Source: Gymnothorax reevesii
Lineage: Eukaryota; Chordata; Actinopteri; Anguilliformes; Muraenidae
Length of the DNA: 64,000 nt
Reading direction: 5' to 3'
Assembly: GCA_029721435.1 (NCBI GenBank)
Contig: CM056577.1
Location: forward strand, 31,774,719-31,838,718
Shown here in pieces: positions 10,497 through 22,730 of this stretch. The position numbers and the translations under genes were made by a program. The notes beneath the pieces were generated by a model, which did not search any database, was not told the DNA's origin, and saw nothing but the letters and a program-made list of their open reading frames with translations. Numbering within the stretch: the first letter of the stretch is position 1; each line of letters starts with the position of its first letter.

Positions 10497-10742
10497 CATG
10501 GCGGCACAGTGGCAGTAGTGCTGTTGCCCCACAGGGAGTGCATTGTGTTTGAATCTGGCCCGGGGCTTTTCCTTGTGCAGTTTGTATGTTCTCCTCGTGT
10601 TCGTTTGGGTTTCCTCTGCGTTCTTCTGTTTCTTTTCATAAAGTCTTGCATGTGAGGCTGTGTTCCTGCCTCTCACCCATTGCATGCTGGGATTGGCCTG
10701 TGACCTCTCGCGACCCTTACCAGGGTTAGATGATGGATAGAG
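10497..10742 (+). mobile_element. tRNA-type SINE
   Basis: Begins with GCGGCACAGTGGCAGTAGTG (an A-box-like start) and has a B-box-like TTTGAATCTGG about 50 bp on. The body phrase GTTTGTATGTTCTCCTCGTG and the tail phrase TGCATGCTGGGATTGGCC, then GATGATGGATAG, are typical of a SINE widespread in fish. It is moderately decayed. A fragment of the same family, TGCATGCTGGGATACC, recurs near 18408. It starts only 63 bp after an exon donor. Confidence 0.75.
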
Positions 10743-11080
10743 AGACTCAGACTTGTGCTGGTTATGCTGGAATACTGCAGCATTATACTGCGTTTCTGCC
10801 CTGAATGTGGTATTTTGTGTTTTATAATGGTTTTCACCAACTGTGTCCCACCTGTCGAGAAACCAGGAACACAAAACACTGTTTGGTTTTTAATTTCGGT
10901 TTGAGAAAATTGCTGCATGAAAGTACAATTAATGCCAAAAAATGTTTGTGTTTCTCATGTGAGAAATAAACAGAAGAGCAGACAGATACTTGATCTGAAG
11001 TTATTGTGCATGTGCATGTGTTTTGGCACTTGATTGTACCAGTGTGTGTATCTTATGCAATGCATATTCTTTCATAAATA

Positions 11081-12682
11081 GAGTGGGCTCCAAAATTACT
11101 GGCACCCCTGGCTGACAATGCACAAACAATACTTTAAAAAATTCTCAAAAATATATATTTATTGACAAATTCTAAATATCAACATGTGAGAATTAGTGTT
11201 TGATATTTATGTTCTAAATTAACCAAGCAAAATCATTTACTGATTTAATTACAAATCAGTTTCCTCCAAATCAAAATTTCACTATTAATGGCACCCTTAA
11301 ACTTTATTGTAAATAACATCTACCAAAATTATTAATGGCATTAAATTCCCCTTATTTAAGTTTTATGTATGCCAAATTTAAAAAAAGTTTTATGTAAGTG
11401 TAAAGGAACTATATTGAGCCATTACATCACTTCCTGTTTCACTACGGCAAATAAATGAGGCAACACACATGTAATATCGCTTTGTCATCCCAGACCATGA
11501 AGAAAACAAAACAACTGTTAGTGCAAAATTTGTAGATGGTCATAGACCTTCATAACACTGGTCATGGCTACAAAAAGATTCACAAACGATTGAATATGCT
11601 ACTGAGCACAGTCAGGGCAATTATTAAAAAATTTCAAAGACATGGATGCGTTGAAAACCTCAAGGGTAGAGGAGGCAACTGAAGAGGATGGTGAGAGAAG
11701 CAATTAAATTCCCAAGAATCACTGTGAAGGAACTGCAGGCTTTGGTGGCATCTCGAGGTCACCAGGTTTCAAAAAGCACCATCAGGCGCCACCTCCACAG
11801 CCTCAGGCTCTTTGGAAAGGTTGCCAGTAGAAATTTCTTTTCTAACCATGAGGCACAGAAGCAAGCACTTGGAGTTTGCCAAAGGTCGTTTAAATAACAA
11901 CTGGAACAAGATTCTTTGGTTAGATGAGGCCAAAATTGCGTATTTTGGTCAGATACAGCATTGGCATGTTTGGTGTGGAAACAGAGATGCTTACAAGGAG
12001 AAGCACCTCATACCCATGGTGAAATATGATGGTGGGTCAGTCATGTATTGGGGCTGTTTCAATTCAAGAGGTCCAGGGGCACTGCTTAAGATTAATGGCA
12101 TGATAAATTCCACCAAGTATCAGGATATTTTGGCTGACAGTCAGTTTGCCTTCTCCTGAGGGCTGGGACTTGACCATTGGTGGACTTTCCAACAAGACAA
12201 TGGCCCTAAACATACCTCAGGATCCACACAGAAATGGTTCTGTGACAACAAAATCATGTTCTGCAGTGGACATCTTAGTTGCTAAATCTCAGTCCTGTGG
12301 GCTGAGTTGACGTAGGCAGTTGATAAACACAAACCCAAGAATGTGAAGAATCCTGAAAGGATCTGCTGAGAGGAATGGTACGAAATTCCCCCAAACCTTG
12401 TCAATAATTACAGGAAAAGGCTTTGTGCTGTTATTTATGCCAGAGGTGGTTGCAATAATTAGTTAATGAAGGGTGCCAATTATTAAGAAACCTTGATTTC
12501 GTTGAAATTAATTTTGCATTGAAAGATAATGATTTTGGTAGTTTCCATCAAGAAACTTCCATTTAAGTAAAGTATTTCACAGATGTTGGTATAATTTGTT
12601 TCTCTATAATTATATTGTGTGAATTATTTTGTATTGTTTGGGCATTGCCAGTCAGGGCTGCAAGTAATTTTTGAGCCTTCTG
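11081..12682 (+). mobile_element. Tc1-like transposon, decayed, long inverted repeats
   Basis: The left end GAGTGGGCTCCAAAATTACT (11081) pairs with the right end around 12640-12682, where AGTAATTTTTGAGCC is its decayed complement. TA dinucleotides flank at 11079-11080 and 12683-12684. The inverted repeats are about 240 bp, because the inner phrases GGCACCCTTAA (11290) and AAGGGTGCCAAT (12470) also pair. The frame inside is broken in several places. It belongs to a different Tc1 family from the one at 5104. Confidence 0.85.
11497..12440 (+). pseudogene. Tc1-like transposase, broken
   Basis: The N-terminus starts MKKTKQLLVQNL and meets a stop at once (near 11533). The DNA-binding half continues in a second frame (MVREAIKFPRITVKELQALV..., 11688-11897). 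The catalytic half continues in another frame (NNWNKILWLDEAKIAYFG then SVMYWGCF), with a stop after 12156. A remnant of the second-Asp block (FQQDNGPKHT) is near 12189. At least two frameshifts and two stops mean no functional transposase can be made. Confidence 0.85.
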
Positions 12683-12775
12683 TAGGTCGAGTACCATGAC
12701 TGCCTGTGTTAAAGCATCCAAATGTAACTTGATCCAATTAGCATCATGCATAAGTGAAACATTCTACACTGCAAA

Positions 12776-13053
12776 AAAATTAAAAATAAGTCCATCTTAC
12801 CAAGCATTTTAGTTTTGAATTTCTACATAAAACAGATGTTTTTTATTTTTTCCTGTAAGACAAAATTCTGCCACTGAGGTTATATTATGTGACTCATTGA
12901 TGCAGTAGATCTGCCAATGGAATACAAAAATTTCAATTGTCAATCAAATATTAACTACTAATAAGGTAGGATTTTTTCTGAGGACAGAAAAAATAAAAAG
13001 TTAAGACTCCATATAAGATTAAATTACAGTTGAGACAGTAATTTTTTGCAGTA
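12776..13053. mobile_element. MITE with CACTGCAAAAA ends
   Basis: The left end CACTGCAAAAAAATTA (12777) is the inverse of TAATTTTTTGCAGTAT near 13039-13054. About 278 bp, AT-rich, with no frame. The ends resemble those of the MITE at 27059-27308, so both are probably non-autonomous members of one DNA-transposon group. Confidence 0.65.
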
Positions 13054-14333
13054 TAAGTAATTGTTTTCCACCTACATTGAGTCATATTTCGGTGAATTCA
13101 TTTCGGTATTTTAGTCCGATAATGTTCAGTAGCTTATAAACATGGCTTTACACTGGTTACAGAAATAACCTTGTTATTCCCTAAGGGAACTGTCCTTGCT
13201 GGAGACAATGGAGGTTTGTGTGACTGGGAGCTTTCACACTTTTCCTGTTAGATGGTTCTATTAATAACTAAGCCAAAAGACCCTTTCTCTGGGCACGTGC
13301 AGAAAATCCACTCATGCCTATATGATGTGGATCTGATATTCTAACTAAATCCATATGGTGGCTCTATGCACGGTACCTGCCTATAGCCTCAGTTCCTGAG
13401 CTCCTGAATTTGAGGACATGTCGCTAACCTCCCCTCTGGGATGTGGAGCGTCGGGTCTGTTATGGAGGAGATGAGAGGGGTGTCCCGCGGTGTAATAAAT
13501 GACCCATGTGGTTAGTATTACACAGCCCTCCTCAGCTGCTTACTTCATCCCTCACCCATGGTCTCGACACCGAAGGCGCTCCAGCCGAGGCCGTTAAGCG
13601 TGGGTGGCCATGCCAGATTTATCATATAAAACTGCTCCAGGAGAAATAAGCAGCATCAGACATATCTGGCTGGGATGACTCAGGCTCTTAGAGTCCAGCT
13701 CAGTATAATTTTGTGGGTCTCTCTTCAAATACATGAAGTTAAAATGCATGCTATTGGATCACACTGATTTTGGGATCTGCTCTAAGCAACAATACAGGGT
13801 CAGACAACAGCCTGGGACACTAATTATACACTCCTCTGTCTTTTCCTTTCATCCTCCTTCTGCTAATTTGCAGTCATGTGTTAATTCGCACGTTGATTGT
13901 CAGATTAATTGCAGCTCATAAAGCCTTTTGCTAAGCTATTTACCCCTCTGAAGTGGAAGCTCATCTTGGAATTCTTTTCATTTTTGTCATAATCATGAGC
14001 CTGTGTTCTAGAACTCCACCGCTTAGAATACCGGGTCGTGATTGTTACATCAGCATTAGAATCCTCAGGTGAGAACATTCTAGTCACGTGCAGTTGTTAC
14101 CTCACAGTTTACTGATGTGCAGCAGTGTAACCAGGTCATGTGAGGACGGTAATCAGTCATCACAGGTGCAGAGGGGAGTTTCCCTCAGTCATGTGACTGC
14201 TCTCTTTGGATTAGCGCATTAGCCACTGGGGATTCTGGGTAAATTGTTTTTTTTTTTCCCCCGCCCAGACAGAATGTCTGGATGAGATACACATGAGCTG
14301 CTGCAGCTTTGAGGGCATTGCTCAGCAGGCACA
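13054..14333. other. intron sequence, nothing recognised
   Basis: No coding exon or clear repeat is seen. The segment is less AT-rich than its surroundings and may be unique intron sequence. Confidence 0.5.
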
Positions 14334-14560
14334 GTGCGGTCCATAACTATTTGGACAGAAATGCTACGTCACAAAGGGCAGCAGGCAGCAGCTCCTATCT
14401 GGTTCAAACAACATTGGTGCACGTACCCTCAAATTAAAGCTAACAATCTGCACATTTAACTATACATTACATTTTTTCTAATGTATTCTGGAGTACGGAG
14501 TCAAAAAATGAAGCTCAGTGTCTGTGTTCAGATACATTTGAGCGCACTGTATGACTGTTA
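14334..14560. mobile_element. Fragment of a Tc1-like element (CAGTGCGGTCCATAA end)
   Basis: CAGTGCGGTCCATAACTATT then TGGACAG looks like the terminal repeat of a Tc1-like family common in fish. The following phrase TACCCTCAAATTAAAGCTAA recurs as TACCCTCGAATTAAGGCTGT at 15810, downstream of a similar end at 15725. Both look like partial non-autonomous copies. The right ends are unclear. Confidence 0.5.
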
Positions 14561-14860
14561 AGACTGATGCTGTATCATTGGCTTTTACACTCTGGGCTTG
14601 TGAAGGTGCTGCTCTCTGTTTTTGGAGAGTCTCTGACACAGACTGTTGAATTTCACCTGTGAGGGTTTGAGCCTTAGTGTGCCACCCCCCTCCCCCCCGT
14701 CAGCTGGAGCGGCCTGAATCACCCGGGGGGGTGTGGGCAACTGTGCTGTCTATTTCTACACACTGTGTGATGAGGGTCCAATGTACTGGGAGACAGGTCA
14801 TGTAGGCTGTTTCTTTATATGTGTTCCTCTCCTGTTATTCTCACAGTCCTGCCCTCTTAC

Positions 14861-14862
14861 TG

Positions 14863-14904
<42 letters not shown>
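14861..14904. repeat. (TG)n microsatellite
   Basis: About 44 bp of almost pure TG followed by GCGCGCC. Decayed TG-rich sequence continues to 15030. It pairs in inverse with the (CA)n tract at 15110-15206. Confidence 0.95.
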
Positions 14905-14909
<5 letters not shown>

Positions 14910-15109
14910 CAGTGCGCGTTTGTGTGTTGGCATATGTGTGTGTGTGACTGTGTGATATTCGTGTGTGCATGTGGGTGTGGGTGTATGTTATGTGTGTATG
15001 GATGTGTATGTGTGTTTGTATGCATGGAGGGGGAAAGAGTTGGCTAATCTCCCAGAATGCACCATTCCCCATAGAGACAGGCAGAGTGCGTGTGTTTGTA
15101 TGGTCTCGG

Positions 15110-15165
15110 CTCACACACACACAGATGCTCATGTCCATGCACACACAGACACACAAACACGCACT

Positions 15166-15202
<37 letters not shown>

Positions 15203-15206
15203 ACAC
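15110..15206. repeat. (CA)n microsatellite
   Basis: A CA-rich tract with ACACGCAC variants, in inverse orientation to the TG tract 250 bp upstream. The long frames here on both strands are translations of the dinucleotide run, not genes. Confidence 0.95.
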
Positions 15207-17293
15207 ATATTCTGGTATACCTGCAAAAAAAGAAAAAAAGCATACAGTTTCCAAATCCCTTTGTCATACAAATGTTGAATGATTGTTATATGCATATTTC
15301 ATATTAGATATTCTGTGAAGTTTGACTATTAGATCTATTGTTATGCTGTGCTTACTCTGACGTCTGGTACTAAGACTCGGGCCATTATTATCTGTTCCCA
15401 ACGAAAGCTGGCAAATCGAATACAGTCAGCAGCTCACCGCAGCCCTCTAAGGGACAAAACGAAAACTGCAATCTTATATCCTTGATGTCAGCTGTCCTCC
15501 ACAGCACCTTCTGTAAAATGATGCTCTGAGCACTTGATCACTCACCCCGCCGACAATTCAGCAGTTGTGCTATTAAATTATAAATTAATTCACTTCTTTT
15601 TGCATAAGTAACTGATTGAAAGACGCTTTATTTTGAAAGAAGAAAAATTGGGCAGAAATCAGGCCTGAAGTGTCAGTTACTGTATATTACTGTAATTTTA
15701 CCTTTGTACTGCCCTGTTTAGATGCACAGTGCTGTCTGTAAATATTTGAGCAGTCAGTGTGTAACAGTGGGTATAATGGCATAAATAGGTCTCTGTTTAC
15801 GAATGAAAATACCCTCGAATTAAGGCTGTCTAATTTTCATTTCAATTCATTATTTAATTTAGCTGGGATGCAGTCTACCCAGTCACTCAGACACTTCATG
15901 GCATCTGTCATATTTTCCTCAGCTTATAGAAAATGTACTCTGTCTCTCTAGACCCAGTGGAGTGAAAGGGGGTTGATTCATCACTAACATTAACATTGCA
16001 GCAAGGCTTTTATTCTTTGGTTTTAAATCTTCCTCTGACTGGAGTATTATTTAATCCTGAGCCTGAGATGCACATCTTAAATTATGACGCAAAACTAATG
16101 GCGTTTATTTTCTAATTTAAATTCAGCGGTACTTAGGTTTTTAGGAAATGTTGCTCTTTGGTGTCAAGAAAAATTTATATCCTCTACAAGTTAATACGTA
16201 TATGCATTTATATTGGAGATTTTCCTGAGGGTGTGAATGACGGCTGGTGAATGAAAATGAGTGAATATGCAGTCGGTTCATAAAGGGAGATCACAAAATC
16301 AGTCAAATATCCAGTATCCTACAGAAATACATGGAGAACTCCTGAAATCAAAAATATCATTCATATGCATCTTTAGAAATGTTTTTCAAATGGGGAATTG
16401 CATGATTTTTTTCAGTTGTAGAACACGCTGTATTTTCAAGTGAGCATCTTGCATGTTTCGTGGTATGCATGCGCGATGTACGCATGTATAAAGGCATTTA
16501 TAGAATCTAAGGAAGAGGGCTCAGACTTGCTGCTCATGCTAGTATGGAGGACGGGGAAAGCTGTTTCCATGGGGATGGAGAATGCAGAGGGCTTTTAGCT
16601 GGGTATCGCACACAAGCCTGCGCCGTGCAGTATTTTCGCTCAAAGGGATTTTTCAGCATCAGCCTCGCTTCATCAGACACATGAGTCCATTCATTCTGGA
16701 AAACGGCTGAGTGGCCTTTTGCCCCTCCCTCAAAATGGAAGATTGACAGCAGGGGGCAGCTGAACTCGTCTGTTAAAAAAAAGCTTCGCTCTTTGTACAG
16801 TAAAATTTTATCGGTATTGAGATTTCAAAGTGGACATCGGGCGCCTCATACACGAGGCGAGACCTTAACAGAGAGGCCTTGACACCGCAATCGAGTCAGT
16901 GTTAGTATTGTGTTATTGTGTGTAGACAAGTGCAAGGGAATCATTTATTCTAGACCCTTCCGTGAGGGCGTTCTGTGCGTGATTCTCCTTGATTGCTCCC
17001 TTTGCCTCTTCATCGTTATATTCAGCCTCCTTTCAGTTCAATGACCTTTAAGTCCTGTTTTTAATCTTTTAAGTAGCTGGAATCGTTGGTGTGCATTCAG
17101 CAAAATAGTTCCTTCGACCACTTGGCTTAGCACGCAATGATGAAAGGGTTTCTTGCAGATACTGTATTATAGGTACGAAGCGCATATGCTGAAGTACAGC
17201 AGTCTGTTGTCCGTAAGTTTTGGGACAGTGACACTGCCCTACTTTTCTGATTCTGTTCTCCAACTCATGTGAATTTTAAGTAGAAGGAATATA
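15207..17293. other. intron sequence with one Tc1 fragment
   Basis: A partial end of the CAGTGC...TATTTG Tc1-like family lies at 15725-15850 (CACAGTGCTGTCTGTAAATA). The remainder, to 17293, shows no exon or repeat I recognise. Confidence 0.5.
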
Positions 17294-17830
17294 CAGTACA
17301 GTGTAAAAGTCTTAGGCACCCTAAATTTAAATTTGATGTTGGATGTTTATTTTGGTTCCACATATTAGGTGGGACTGTAAATAACAAGCACATTTGAAGC
17401 ATCAAATGTTAATTAAAAAAAAAAAAAACTTACCAAAGAACTTTGTGTTTCACCAAATACAGTTGATAAAAAAAATACAAGCTGTGGCAGAGCCCTGATC
17501 TCAACATCATGAAGGCTGTCTGGGAATATGTGCGGAGACAGACGCACGTGAGACTGTGGTCCTGCAGAGGAACTGTGGCATATTCTCTAATAAGCTCAGA
17601 ACAACCAAACAGCCTATGATCTGATCAAACTACAAAACTGCAGGCAGTGTCCCAGATTTTAATGCTGAGGGTAGTCACTCTAATTATTGATTTGTATAAG
17701 TTTTTAAGCATTCACAGCATGTTATTGCATGCTTTTCAATATTTAGAAACCTTTAATTTAAGGATTTTTGGAAGCATCTTTGCTTCACTGAATTGTGTTA
17801 AATGTGCCCAAAAACTTTTGCACAGTACTG
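17294..17830 (+). mobile_element. Tc1-like deletion derivative
   Basis: The left end CAGTACAGTGTAAAAGTCTT (17294) pairs with the right end AACTTTTGCACAGTACTG (to 17830), the terminal repeat of a fish Tc1-like family. Only about 540 bp remain. Near 17485-17510 the sequence CCCTGATCTCAACATC reads PDLNI, a remnant of the SPDLNPIE block that carries the catalytic Glu. Most of the transposase is therefore deleted and only the C-terminal coding part is left, in decayed form. Confidence 0.75.
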
Positions 17831-18003
17831 TGTATGAAATTTGTGGCAAAAATAGTCACTGTTAGCATTAATTTGAAGGTATTAGCATCCAGATCAGAGG
17901 AACGTTCCTGTCCACGCACTCATGGATCTCCCTGCACCAGAAGGACTGTGATTAAAGGAGTTGAAGGCTTGCTAATGCTGGATTTCTTGTCTTTTTCCCG
18001 TAG

Positions 18004-18086
18004 CTCTGCCACAAGCTGTACGAGGTGATGAACAGGCTCGCAGATCAGCATTCCGACAAGATGTTCACCATTCAGGGAGCTCCCAG
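18004..18086 (+). CDS. amph: amphiphysin exon 3 of window: end of BAR domain
   Basis: Encodes LCHKLYEVMNRLADQHSDKM then FTIQGAP, matching the mammalian LCHKLYEVMTKLGDQHADKA end of the BAR domain and the start of the linker. The acceptor is TTTTTCCCGTAG and the donor GTACTG at 18087. It starts in phase 0 and ends with two bases (AG) of a split codon. Its downstream partner is either exon 4 (AG/T, Ser) or the 9-nt microexon candidate at 18597 (AG/G, Arg). Confidence 0.94.
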
Positions 18087-18596
18087 GTACTGCAGCCCAC
18101 AGAGAGGGCTGTCACGAACACTGTCTTTGTTTTTTTTGGTGTTCTCCTTGTAAATGTCTTGCTTTTCTCGGGGCAAAATATGCAGTTTCCTTTGGTGTGG
18201 AGTAAACTCACTTCTGGCACATGCACCATGTCTATTGGCTGTGAGGAAAGATTAGGCTGTTAGGAAAGATGGCCTTTGAATATTCTGATGGAAAAACTTT
18301 CACATAATATCACAAAGCGAGGTATTGTCTGTGATGGTCAGCCTCGAAAGTGAAGCAGAGTGACGGATTGGTGGTCCGTTCAGTGAGTATTCCTGCCTCT
18401 CACCCACTGCATGCTGGGATACCGAGCTCCAGGATCCGGGTTTGTTGATGGATTTGTGGATCTCAAATGGATCCTCTTGAGTCCTCTCCACCAAATGATA
18501 TCCACTGTAAAAAAAAAAAAAAAAAAAAAACCTGACATCTGCACATTTCACATTTCAGCTGTAACTGTCATATTTTTTCTCCTCTGCTTGTGACAG
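18087..18596. other. intron sequence with SINE fragment and A-tract
   Basis: Holds a fragment of the SINE family at 10497 (CCTCTCACCCACTGCATGCT near 18395) and a run of about 22 A at 18509-18530. It ends at the polypyrimidine tract and acceptor of the microexon candidate. Confidence 0.6.
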
Positions 18597-18605
18597 GATG
18601 CCTGG
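18597..18605 (+). CDS. amph: 9-nt microexon candidate in the linker
   Basis: GATGCCTGG sits between TTTTTTCTCCTCTGCTTGTGACAG (split here as TTTTTTCTCCTC and TGCTTGTGACAG), a strong acceptor, and GTAAGTAC, a near-consensus donor. In the frame left by exon 3 it would add three residues, turning GAP-S-DSGPL into GAP-RMPG-DSGPL with no frameshift. A UGC motif lies close to the 3' splice site, as seen for many neural microexons that depend on SRRM4. The splice sites are seen directly; the usage is inferred. Chance occurrence is possible in an intron this long. Confidence 0.5.
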
Positions 18606-20162
18606 GTAAGTACTGTAGCTGCCCTGAGCTGTAGGCCTGCCTTATAAAGCTGGCACTCTTTTCATACTATGTCCAGGTTATCTGTTCATTTTTTAGGAGG
18701 ATTCTATCAATATTCCGAAGCAAAAATATTTCATTCAGTCCAATAATGGTGACTGTGCAAAATCAACAACCTTGCATCAACTTTGGTTTGATGGAGATTC
18801 ATTTGAAATTGGACGTTGAATATTTGGCAGCTTTTTTGGAGTCTAACGGTTTGGTTTGTCAGCATGTTCCCCATCTCAGAGAAGATGCCCTTTGCGTGTG
18901 GCGACTGTATAAGCAGCACAATGACTAAGCAGAGCTGCAGGCAGGCGGGCAGTGCACGTTTTCGGGGATGTGCCTGCTGATCACTTGTGATCATTTATCA
19001 CTTCCTGACTGATAAATGATAGGGCTGATTGAGAACCCCGCACTGCACTCTTCTTCTCTGCAATTTTACTACTGAGATTTTCAATCCTTGAAAGTTCACA
19101 AACACTGATCAACCTTTTTCCAGGGACAGAGTGAGACTTATGCCGGGCACATAAATATTTATAAATATTTTGGAATTTAGTCTTGGACTTAGCTCAGTTT
19201 GTGTTTTTTAAACTGGCCCTAACTCCCCATTAGGAGCAATAATTAATCTCAAGTGTGTGATGTTTATTTAAGTATTTTTTCTAATCATTTAATCTCAAGA
19301 TCCTGATGGAAAGCTACTATGTGCATGAAAGTATATAGCTCTTCTCACTGATTATGAATTCAAAGTGACATAGTCAATGTCAAGGCTTAATATTAAGGGA
19401 AGAACTAAAAAATTGTGCAGATGCGTGACAGTATCCCAAAGACAGAAGCTCAATAAAAGATGATCTTCCCTTTTGGTGATTTGTCATGAGAAAAACAGAA
19501 ACCCTGAAAGCTAGAATTGGATATTGTGCCATCTGAGAATTCCTAGCAGTCTGAATGTGTTTGCCAGAGTAGTTGCTTGTAGCTTCTGACAGCACTGACT
19601 AGTGTAGACTAGATAAACCCCATTGTGTTTATTGTTGCGTTTATTAGTCCAATATTGATAGGAATCAATGTCAAATTGAAGGGACTGTCACCCTTTATTT
19701 GCGGTTAGTGCATTCACATGGAGTGAACCAAGTTAGAATTACAGAATTTTAAAATTTTGACAATCCAAACACATAGACTTCATTGTTGTATAACTTAATG
19801 TCTGTTATTAAGGACCTTGCGGATAAAATTCAGGTGAAGCAGACACCTCAGTGGTGTGTTTAGCAACTATTATTATTCAAACTGCATTTTACAGTGTAGT
19901 GCACATTTTTCAGTTCGACAGGGGGGTTTAAATGTCAGGGGATCTGCGTTAATTCAACACCCAAAGCACTGAAATGACTCCCTCATGCAGATTTTGTGCG
20001 TGGCAACACTTAATATTATTTTTATTATCATTGTCTCACTTCTTTTCTTTTTTTTTTGTTTGTTTTTTATATCCGTTTTCAGCTTTGCCTCAGATATGCT
20101 GAATGCTTTTACTGTATTTGGAACGCAATTAGAATAATAATCACGAACAGCATATGAAATTC
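18606..20162. other. intron sequence, nothing recognised
   Basis: No exon or repeat boundary is clear. Short inverted motifs such as ATAAATATTTATAAATATTT (19151-19170) are AT-rich. It ends at the TA flank of the composite at 20165. Confidence 0.5.
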
Positions 20163-20213
20163 TACAACCCCAATTTTGAAATAGTTGGGACAAAGTGCAA
20201 ATTGTGAATAAAA

Positions 20214-20516
20214 TCAAAATTCAATGACTTCCAGATCATATGAACCAATATGCACATTGCTACACTCCATTTTAAATGAGCCTTGGCCAACACAGCGACG
20301 CTTCTGGATCATGCTAAACAATGGCTTCCTTTTTGCATGATACAGTTTTAGGTGGCATCTGTGGATGGCACAGCGGACTGTGTTTACAGACAGTGGTTTC
20401 TTGAAGTATTCCTTGGCCCATTTAGTAATATCAATGACAGAATCATGCCGGTGAGTGATGCAGTGGCCTCTGAGGGCCCGAAGATCACAGGCATCCAGTA
20501 AAGGTCTTTGGCCCAA
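20214..20516 (-). pseudogene. Tc1-like transposase, N-terminal fragment
   Basis: Reads RPLLDACDLRALRGHCITHR then HDSVIDITKWAKEYFKKPLS and VNTVRCAIHRC, the paired-type DNA-binding region of a Tc1 transposase. It runs into inverted-repeat sequence (end reads DLEVIEF) because the catalytic domain is deleted. No DDE residues remain, so it cannot be active. Confidence 0.8.
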
Positions 20517-20519
20517 GGT

Positions 20520-22730
20520 TAATATAGTTTTGAAATTTTCATTAGTTTTTATTTTTATTTTGTTTTACAGTTTGCTTTTTTATTTCAGTTTAGTTTTAGT
20601 TAGCTGAACAAGTGATTAAGCAGTTTTAGTTTAGTTTTTATTTTGAGGAATTCACTAGTTTTAGTTTAGTTTTTATTTAGTTTTAGTCTTAGTTTTAGTT
20701 TTTCAGCTACTAAGAGGAAGGCCTTAATTTGTAGAAGCTGACAAGGATAAAAGAATGTATGACAGCAAATACCAAGTCCTTCATTAATCCTGTATTCTTT
20801 AACCATCATCTTTTTTAACATGTGACACTGATGATACTAATATTACTGGGAAAAAATCCAAACCATCTCACCCCATACAGTCATCATGCTCAGTTATTTC
20901 CACAGCTTTTGCCATGTTTGAGAGCTAACCATCTTCTTGACTGAATGTGCGCAGGGCAGTTGCTTGGAATTCTGGGGTCCCTAACAGAATATCGGTGTGG
21001 GCCCCTGCCCCCGACTTTTCATTACCACTCTTTAACGACAATATATCATGATGTTATTCATTAATTTTCTGTTTCTCAGTGCTCTTGACAGTGCCTAATG
21101 CGTTACACCCAATTTTTCCTTTTTTAAAATTAACCACTCAACAAAGAGAGGATCATCATGTGAATTAAGAATTATTAGTTGTCTTATTCACTAATTTACT
21201 CACCATCAAAAACATATTCAGACTGCTGGTGGTGAGGATCTATTGCTGGGTCAGGTTCAGATAAAGTGACTACAGCGGATTCTGAAGTAGCAGTGCATGA
21301 AGGTTTAATGGTTCAATTTCTTATTACTTTCGTAAACATTTATGGTTATGTTCCATGGAACAACTGATGAAGAACTAACCTACCGAGTCTTGGAATAAAC
21401 AGAATCTAAATGGGCTTCCCAGTACCATAGCTCTAAGCACCCAGCTTCATTTTGCTATTGTTAGGAGGAGAGCAAGCTCTGTAAAATTACCCCCCCGCGT
21501 GAGCAAGACTTATGTCAACAGGCTAAAGTAGCAGTTTAGTGTTAGTAAACAATTAAGGTAAAAGTAATGTCAGCCTTGACAAGCGATTATTTAAGTTACA
21601 CCTAAGGTTACCGCACTGATTACATGTAGTTCGCCAGCCAAACCTAGCGTGTACAGTCAATTACAGCTAGAGAGAGCTGAGTATGTAGTAACCACTCATA
21701 AGAACGGAGGAACGTGTCCTAGGCTGCTGCTACCAAATTTTTTGACGGCATATTATGATGGCTGGCGAATGATAACCTTACCGATCTTTTCTTTAGATGA
21801 TATCGTTAATAACTGAGAAATGTCATTCTTGTCAGGCGATTATTTACTCAGCTGACAGTATGTTACTTTAACGTAACGTTAGCAGCTGAATAGCCAGCCT
21901 GAACAGCTAACATGGCCAGCTAGTTTAATACTCTCACCTCTCTTAGAAAAGAATTTTGTAATGTTCCGGACACCTGCTTTGCTCTTCCTGTCCTCTCTCT
22001 GGTCTTTTCTGGCGTCCAGATTTGTGTGCGTTAGTTTGTTTGCTCTTGGACATCATATTCGCAAGGACGGTGATCCGTTTGCTGCCTTAGTTCGCGACCT
22101 CGCCAGAAAAAAACGCACAAACAATTTTCCAATACGAGCATGAAGCATGGATTGAACCATTTTTAAAGAAGGGGGTTACTGAAATGTATTTCATCAATAT
22201 TGCATGCCTTAATGGCTTTGTTTAAACTCTGATGCATTAGTATTAATATTAGGTAAATCTATGCAAAATAATTTTGTCATGGCGTCTACTGTGGGTTTTG
22301 TGGGCCCCAATGGACTGTGAGCCCTTATGACGGCGCTGAATTAAAGAAGTAGTGGAGCTCCACTCCCCCGTGCGTTTGCAGCTAGACCCTTTTGGCTGAA
22401 TTGAGTACGTGAAGCATCATCTTCGGCTGACGCATGCAGCAACTACGGCAGCTAATAGCCGCTTTGCTTCCCCCCTCTGGAAGCAACCGGTTAACTCTGA
22501 CTGAACAGGACAGTAATCGAGGGAGAAAACGAAACTATTAACGAAAACGAAGCTAATTTTATCTGCAATTCAGTTTAGTTTTAGTTAGTTTTGTATTGTC
22601 CATTGTAGTTTTTATTTAGTTTTCGTTTTTCAAAAAATTGACATTTTTATTTATATTTCAGTTAACTAAATTATTTTTTCACAGCTAGTTTTAGTTTTAG
22701 TCTTAGTTTTCGTTAACTATAATAACCCTG
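20520..22730. mobile_element. 2.2-kb element with AGTTTTAGTTTT-rich ends
   Basis: It interrupts the Tc1 at 20165. Both borders are made of TTTAGTTTTAGTTTAG-like sequence: TTAATATAGTTTTGAAATTT onward at 20520, and TTTTCGTTAACTATAATAAC at 22708-22730. Read in inverse, the right border (GTTATTATAGTTAACGAAAA) is the start of a repeat common in fish. The interior has no intact frame; 21961-22143 is short and unremarkable. Borders are approximate and I see no clean target duplication. Confidence 0.55.

Noticed and set aside
14733..15307. Several frames rich in Cys/Val or His/Thr on both strands
   Set aside because: Translations of (TG)n/(CA)n tracts.
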